A stretch of DNA of 25,689 nt from Candidatus Peribacteria bacterium (GTDB lineage: Bacteria; Patescibacteriota; Gracilibacteria; Peribacterales; Peribacteraceae). The notes under the pieces were generated by a model. It was not told the DNA's origin. It saw only the letters and a program-made list of their open reading frames with translations, and did no database searches. Every line of letters begins with the position of its first letter. The stretch's first letter is position 1. Below are positions 22,411-25,689 of this stretch, one piece after another. Made by a program: the position numbers and the translations under genes. The stretch covers positions 1-25,689 of the forward strand of contig CAINWJ010000129.1 in NCBI GenBank assembly GCA_903854455.1, written 5' to 3'.

Positions 22411-22485
22411 AGGAATTAGGAATGAGGAATCAGGAATTAAGGATGTTGTTATTCTAGATTCGTCATTTCTGCATCCTGATTCCCT
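22411..22485. repeat. Inverted tandem repeat in the tsaD/deacetylase divergent gap, heptad AGGAATN
   Basis: The left arm (22411-22446) reads AGGAATT, AGGAATG, AGGAATC, AGGAATT, AAGGATG. The right arm (about 22463-22485) carries the weaker complement CATTTCTG, CATCCTG, ATTCCCTG. It lies between two divergent start codons, so it cannot serve as a terminator for either neighbour. Confidence 0.8.
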
Positions 22486-22486
22486 G

Positions 22487-22492
22487 TATAAT
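22487..22492 (+). promoter_or_regulatory. -10 box of a probable leaderless deacetylase mRNA
   Basis: A perfect TATAAT, then six bases (TTTTCC), then the ATG at 22499. It directly abuts the right arm of the repeat. Confidence 0.75.
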
Positions 22493-22498
22493 TTTTCC

Positions 22499-23299
22499 AT
22501 GCGCCGTTTTTTCATTCCAGCTTTCATCGCCACGAGCATTGCATTCTTTCCCGCAATCACATCGGCGAAAAGCACTGAAACCGGCACTGCAGTGTCAGGA
22601 AAGACAACGCAGGTCTTCTGCACTCAGCCGTGCAAGATTCCTATCCTGATGTACCACTACATCAGCGATATCAATCGTAAGACCACGAAGGAGGGACGTA
22701 CGTTATCGGTGACCCCCAAGGTGTTTGCAGGTCAGCTGGATGCACTGAAGATGAATGGCTACACAGCCATCCGCTTCGCCGATCTTCTGTCTGGTGCAAC
22801 GCTACCCAGTAAACCGATTATTCTGACATTCGATGATGGTTACTTGGATGCTGCAGAGAATGCATTGCCTGCATTGTTGCTTCGCCAGATGGTCGGTACG
22901 TTCTTCATCATTTCCGGAAAAATCGGCAGGAACGGTTACATGACGCTCAATGACATTCGGCTTCTCACAGACAATGGCATGGAGATAGGTGCACATACGG
23001 TCAATCACCCTGATTTGCGCAAGCTGACGCCGCAGAAGCAACGATTCGACATTGGTGAATCGGCGGCGTATCTCCGGAAGATTCTCAACGTTCCCGTGAA
23101 GGTCTTCGCCTATCCGTCCGGGATGTACAAGCCGCTCACTCCATCCATTGTTCATTCAGAGGAGATGCCGTTCGCGGTATCGACACACGTTGGCATCGCG
23201 ACTCAAGCCTCGAATCCGCTGATCCTGCCACGCATCAGGATGAATAATTCTATGCATGGTGGCATGTTGGTGAAGTATCTGGAGAAGATGATGAAGTAA
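22499..23299 (+). CDS. Secreted polysaccharide deacetylase (NodB/CE4)
   Basis: It probably N-deacetylates peptidoglycan or an exopolysaccharide outside the membrane. A signal peptide spans residues 1-23 (ending TSA). The NodB domain has MYHYIS (51-56), the catalytic and metal-binding TFDDGY (110-115, with Asp112 and Asp113), the metal-binding HTVNH (His166, His170) and FAYPSG (about 204-209). The 266-residue length fits a single-domain enzyme related to PgaB/IcaB-type deacetylases. The late catalytic His motif is less clear. The start codon is six bases after a perfect TATAAT. It is divergent from tsaD, and lgt follows after a repeat-rich gap. Confidence 0.93.
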   Translation: MRRFFIPAFIATSIAFFPAITSAKSTETGTAVSGKTTQVFCTQPCKIPILMYHYISDINRKTTKEGRTLSVTPKVFAGQLDALKMNGYTAIRFADLLSGATLPSKPIILTFDDGYLDAAENALPALLLRQMVGTFFIISGKIGRNGYMTLNDIRLLTDNGMEIGAHTVNHPDLRKLTPQKQRFDIGESAAYLRKILNVPVKVFAYPSGMYKPLTPSIVHSEEMPFAVSTHVGIATQASNPLILPRIRMNNSMHGGMLVKYLEKMMK

Positions 23300-23485
23300 G
23301 GAAAGTAAGGTAGGTAAGGGAGTCTCTGAAAAACTAAGCAAACTTGTCATCCTGAGCGCAGTCGAAGGATGATATTTGTCGTGCCGAACCCAATAGTCAT
23401 GGTTCGACGGAGTTTATCCTGAGCTTGCCGAAGGGCTCACCATGACAATTTCTTAGAGGTTCCTAAGATAGGTAAGGTACGTGGA
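23297..23485 (+). repeat. Nine-base unit GTAAGGTAG repeats flanking a MITE-like element
   Basis: GTAAGG-type units start at the deacetylase stop codon (23297-23320), and a related TAGGTAAGGTACG lies at about 23469-23481. Unlike the gaps near tmk and folD, the two sides are in the same orientation. They enclose the 123-nt palindromic element. Confidence 0.7.
23334..23456. mobile_element. 123-nt MITE-like palindromic element
   Basis: The ends are inverted copies: CTAAG...TTGTCATCC on the left and ATGACAA...CTTAG on the right. Internal blocks (TCCTGAGCGCAGTCGAAGGA, and GAGCTTGCCGAAGGGCTC) are sequences I recognise from dispersed repeats in many unrelated environmental bacteria. It has no ORF. 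It is probably a non-autonomous element moved by a transposase encoded elsewhere. Confidence 0.7.
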
Positions 23486-23510
23486 CGTTCGGATAATTCG
23501 ATCGTATATT

Positions 23511-23553
23511 GCGGGGCAGTAGCCCCGCGTTCCTCATTAATGGGCGGTAGCCC
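23511..23553 (+). repeat. GC-rich palindrome, copy 3, plus a degenerate tandem copy
   Basis: GCGGGGC-AGTA-GCCCCGC (23511-23528) is followed by GTTCCTC. A shortened copy, GGGC-GGTA-GCCC (23542-23553), is followed by GCGCTCCTC and the lgt ATG at 23565. A TATATT hexamer just upstream (23505-23510) could be the lgt -10, putting both hairpins in the lgt leader. Confidence 0.8.
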
Positions 23554-23564
23554 GCGCTCCTCGT

Positions 23565-24371
23565 ATGACCTTTCTCCCATCCCGTGCCATCGCGCTCACC
23601 ATCGGACCGCTGGCGGTTCACTGGTACGGCGTGATGTATGCGTTGGCATTCCTCCTCGCTTTCTGGTGGCTGCCACGGCTTGCGAAGATGCGGAAGTTAG
23701 CGATTTCCGGTACAGACATAGAGCAGCTGGCACTTGGTCTGATTCTGGGTGTCTTGATCGGTGGCAGACTGGGATTCGTTCTGTTCTACGGACTTCAGTA
23801 CTTCATCGAGAATCCTCTGCAGATCTTCGCCGTTTGGAAGGGTGGCATGTCGTCGCACGGCGGCTTCATCGGTGTGATCATTGCCCTCTGGATTTTCGCA
23901 CGATCGAAACGTGTCTCATTCCTTGCGATTGCCGACATCATCGTCGTACCGGCTGCAGTCGGTCTGGCGTTCGGTCGCATGGGCAACTTTATCAATGGGG
24001 AGCTCTACGGAATCATTACGACGGTTCCGTGGGGCATGTATTTTCCCGGTGTGGAAGGATTGCGGCATCCCACACAGCTCTATGCCATCGCCAAGGATCT
24101 CCTGATTGCCTTACTTTGCGTCATGCACCTAAGACGAACATCGCAATCGGTGATCCGCCCCGGTGAAACCGCCGCATTTTTCCTGATCCTCTACGGCATC
24201 TTCCGGTTCATCGTCGAAATCTTCCGCGACCAGCCGTACGGATTCGTATCGATGATGGGTTGGCAGATGAGTTGGGGGCAGATCTACACGCTGCCGATCT
24301 TTGTGGTGGGGTTGGTGTTGTTTGTGGAAATTCGGAGGAAATCGTTAGTCGTTAAGCGAATAGGCGAATAG
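23565..24371 (+). CDS. lgt: Prolipoprotein diacylglyceryl transferase
   Basis: Lgt attaches diacylglycerol to the lipobox cysteine of prolipoproteins at the membrane. The 268-residue length is normal, with about seven hydrophobic segments. Motifs in order: HWYGVMYALAF, GGRLGFVLFYG, WKGGMSSHGGFIG, the Lgt signature GRMGNFINGELYG (about residues 138-150), RHPTQLY (about 167-173) and the final membrane segments. The last residues (SLVVKRIGE) are encoded by a seven-base repeat arm shared with the convergent Mur ligase. The lipoprotein at 17171 is a plausible substrate. There is no Shine-Dalgarno; the leader has two GC hairpins. Confidence 0.96.
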   Translation: MTFLPSRAIALTIGPLAVHWYGVMYALAFLLAFWWLPRLAKMRKLAISGTDIEQLALGLILGVLIGGRLGFVLFYGLQYFIENPLQIFAVWKGGMSSHGGFIGVIIALWIFARSKRVSFLAIADIIVVPAAVGLAFGRMGNFINGELYGIITTVPWGMYFPGVEGLRHPTQLYAIAKDLLIALLCVMHLRRTSQSVIRPGETAAFFLILYGIFRFIVEIFRDQPYGFVSMMGWQMSWGQIYTLPIFVVGLVLFVEIRRKSLVVKRIGE

Positions 24372-24412
24372 GCGAAATTTCGCTTACACGCCTAACACCT
24401 AACGCTTATTCG
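24343..24412. repeat. Inverted heptad repeat between convergent lgt and Mur ligase
   Basis: The left arm (24343-24376) reads CGTTAGT, CGTTAAG, CGAATAG, GCGAATAG, GCGAAA. The right arm (24377-24412) reads TTTCGCT, TACACGC, CTAACAC, CTAACGC, TTATTCG. The arms meet at AAATTT. Both flanking genes end inside it, and it is well placed to be a bidirectional terminator. Confidence 0.9.
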
Positions 24413-25689
24413 TTCTAATTCCTTCCGTACAATTTCCCTCTCAACCCACGGAACTTGCCCCTGCTTTGTCATCATTGTGATATCCGCTCCTTTGCCACAG
24501 AGGAGTACAACGTCACCTGCTTTAGCGAGTGAGAGAATATAGCGGATGGCTTCCAGACGATCGGAAATGCGAACACAGAATTTGTTCGGTTGATTGGACT
24601 GCTTGGGAGCTGAATCGGTGCCGATGAAGTGTGGAATATCCTTCGAAACTCCTGCCAAGACCTCATCGATGATCTTCTCCGGATCCTCGGTGTAGGGATC
24701 TTCGTTGGTGACGATCGTGACATTCGCCATCCTGCCGCAGAGTTCCCCAACCAGCGGGCGTTTCTCGCGCATACGGTCACCGCAGCTGCCGGTGAGGACC
24801 AGCAAGCGTCCGGTGCCTGCGATCTTCCTGGCTGACGCGAGCGTGCGTTCGTACGCCGCCGGGGTCACCGTGAAGTCGATGAAGATTTTATATGGTTGTC
24901 CGCAGTCAATAAGCTCCATCCTACCTCCGGCGCCATTGAATGATTTCAATGTGGGAATGCTCTCACACGGATCTATTCCCAAGGCTTTCGCGCACGATAC
25001 GGCACAGAGCGCATTCTCCAGATTGTGAATACCGGGAATTGGGATCGCCAGAGGAATGGATTGTCCGTCGATCGTGACGATCGCACTGCATCCGTTCTGA
25101 TCTCCGTGAATTTCGCTGAACTGTTTCCCGGGAGAGTAGGGGATGGTCGTAGTACTGGGAATGCTGGAATAGGCGGCGAATGTCCGGTCGTCGGCATTCA
25201 GTACTTTCGTGCCAAGACCCTTCATCGAGCGGAAGAGGATGCCCTTCGCCGCGATGTACTGATCCATGGAGCCATGGTAATCGAGGTGCTCCATCGACAC
25301 ATTGGTGATGGCCGCAACCGCTGGCGTGATGCCGAGCAATCGACCCTGGAGCAATCCGTGTGAGGAGGCCTCGACGATGGCGTGCGTGCAGCCGGCATCC
25401 GCAACCCGGCGAAGGAAGCGCTGGAGAGTCTTCGCATCGACCGAGGTCTTCTGTGTCGGGTTCGGCTCACGTACACCGTTGATCTCGAAGAACGCCGTGG
25501 ATACCGCTCCCGATTTCTTTCCGCAGGAATGAAGGATGTGCGAGAGCATGGCAACGGTTGTCGTCTTGCCGTCGGTGCCGGTGATGCACGTCACGTGGAG
25601 TCGCTGCGCCGGGAAGCCCTGGAAGAACGCCGCGAGGATGTTCCGCGACCGGTGGTACAGGATACGGACGGGGTGTGTATCCGGAATGA
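24392..25689 (-). CDS. Mur ligase, MurE-like (5' end beyond the window)
   Basis: An ATP-dependent amino-acid ligase adding the third residue to the peptidoglycan stem peptide, or a related Mur ligase. The frame is open past a GTG at 25594 to the window edge, adding HPVRILYHRSRNILAAFFQG and FPAQRLHV before the P-loop GITGT-type motif (CITGTDGKTTT), so the start lies outside. Other motifs are EASSHGL, TNVSMEHLDYHGSMDQYI (with the HLDYHG signature), GIHNLENALCA and TGSCGDR. The mDAP-specific DNPR motif of MurE is replaced by NEDPY, so the amino acid cannot be assumed to be mDAP. The short N-terminal part suggests the first MurE domain may be missing. The C-terminus ends inside the lgt-shared repeat. 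Confidence 0.9.
   Translation of the reverse strand, partial: IPDTHPVRILYHRSRNILAAFFQGFPAQRLHVTCITGTDGKTTTVAMLSHILHSCGKKSGAVSTAFFEINGVREPNPTQKTSVDAKTLQRFLRRVADAGCTHAIVEASSHGLLQGRLLGITPAVAAITNVSMEHLDYHGSMDQYIAAKGILFRSMKGLGTKVLNADDRTFAAYSSIPSTTTIPYSPGKQFSEIHGDQNGCSAIVTIDGQSIPLAIPIPGIHNLENALCAVSCAKALGIDPCESIPTLKSFNGAGGRMELIDCGQPYKIFIDFTVTPAAYERTLASARKIAGTGRLLVLTGSCGDRMREKRPLVGELCGRMANVTIVTNEDPYTEDPEKIIDEVLAGVSKDIPHFIGTDSAPKQSNQPNKFCVRISDRLEAIRYILSLAKAGDVVLLCGKGADITMMTKQGQVPWVEREIVRKELERISVRC

Noticed and set aside
23540..24166. 208-aa ORF on + in another frame of lgt
   Set aside because: It overlaps the Lgt signature motifs and is rich in Arg/His/Cys without domains, so it is a shadow.

Overview
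The window reads like a chromosome segment of a Candidate Phyla Radiation (Patescibacteria) bacterium, most likely of the Peribacteria/Peregrinibacteria side. The evidence is a CPR-type cysteine-rich repeat protein (12638-14287), large secreted proteins with no clear family, almost no Shine-Dalgarno sequences, and sequence-divergent housekeeping genes. TGA is used as a stop (folD, purF, the PKD gene), which argues against the Gracilibacteria/Absconditabacteria code. The lineage is an inference from gene content; no rRNA is present.

Layout. (1) 1-28: 3' end of a tRNA, then a secreted AT-richer protein (92-1117). (2) 1161-3311: groES-groEL behind a near-canonical CIRCE operator, so probably HrcA-controlled. 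(3) 3453-5340: a 63-aa protein, tmk and folD, all on +. (4) 5355-10702 on minus: a 1047-aa membrane-anchored surface protein, a small AT-rich ORF and typA. (5) 11027-20374 on +: purF with a leader ORF, the Cys-rich protein, the lemA/TPM pair, a secreted two-module protein, a lipoprotein, a PKD-repeat membrane protein and a 32-aa membrane peptide overlapping its stop. (6) 20499-25689: an AT-rich orphan, tsaD (minus), a polysaccharide deacetylase, lgt, and the convergent Mur ligase, which runs off the window edge.

Two themes link the genes. First, nearly every intergenic gap is built of short tandem units (mostly 7 nt, also 6, 8 or 9) on one side and their reverse complements on the other. The unit differs from gap to gap, but the inverted-tandem design is kept. 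These arms begin at or just after the upstream stop codon and often end at the -10 box of the next gene. Second, many genes have a -10 hexamer (TATAAT, TATACT or TACACT) followed by exactly six bases and then ATG (tmk, folD, 16108, tsaD, 22499, the purF leader ORF), which predicts leaderless mRNAs.

Other dispersed palindromes (a GCGGGGC/GCCCCGC hairpin, a 123-nt MITE-like element, a UUCG hairpin) also occupy gaps. tsaD appears to have been invaded in frame by such elements at two internal sites and at its 3' end, explaining its unusual 415-aa length. Functionally the window joins chaperones, nucleotide and folate metabolism, translation factors, t6A synthesis, lipoprotein maturation (lgt, with a lipoprotein substrate nearby) and peptidoglycan synthesis/modification with a series of envelope proteins.
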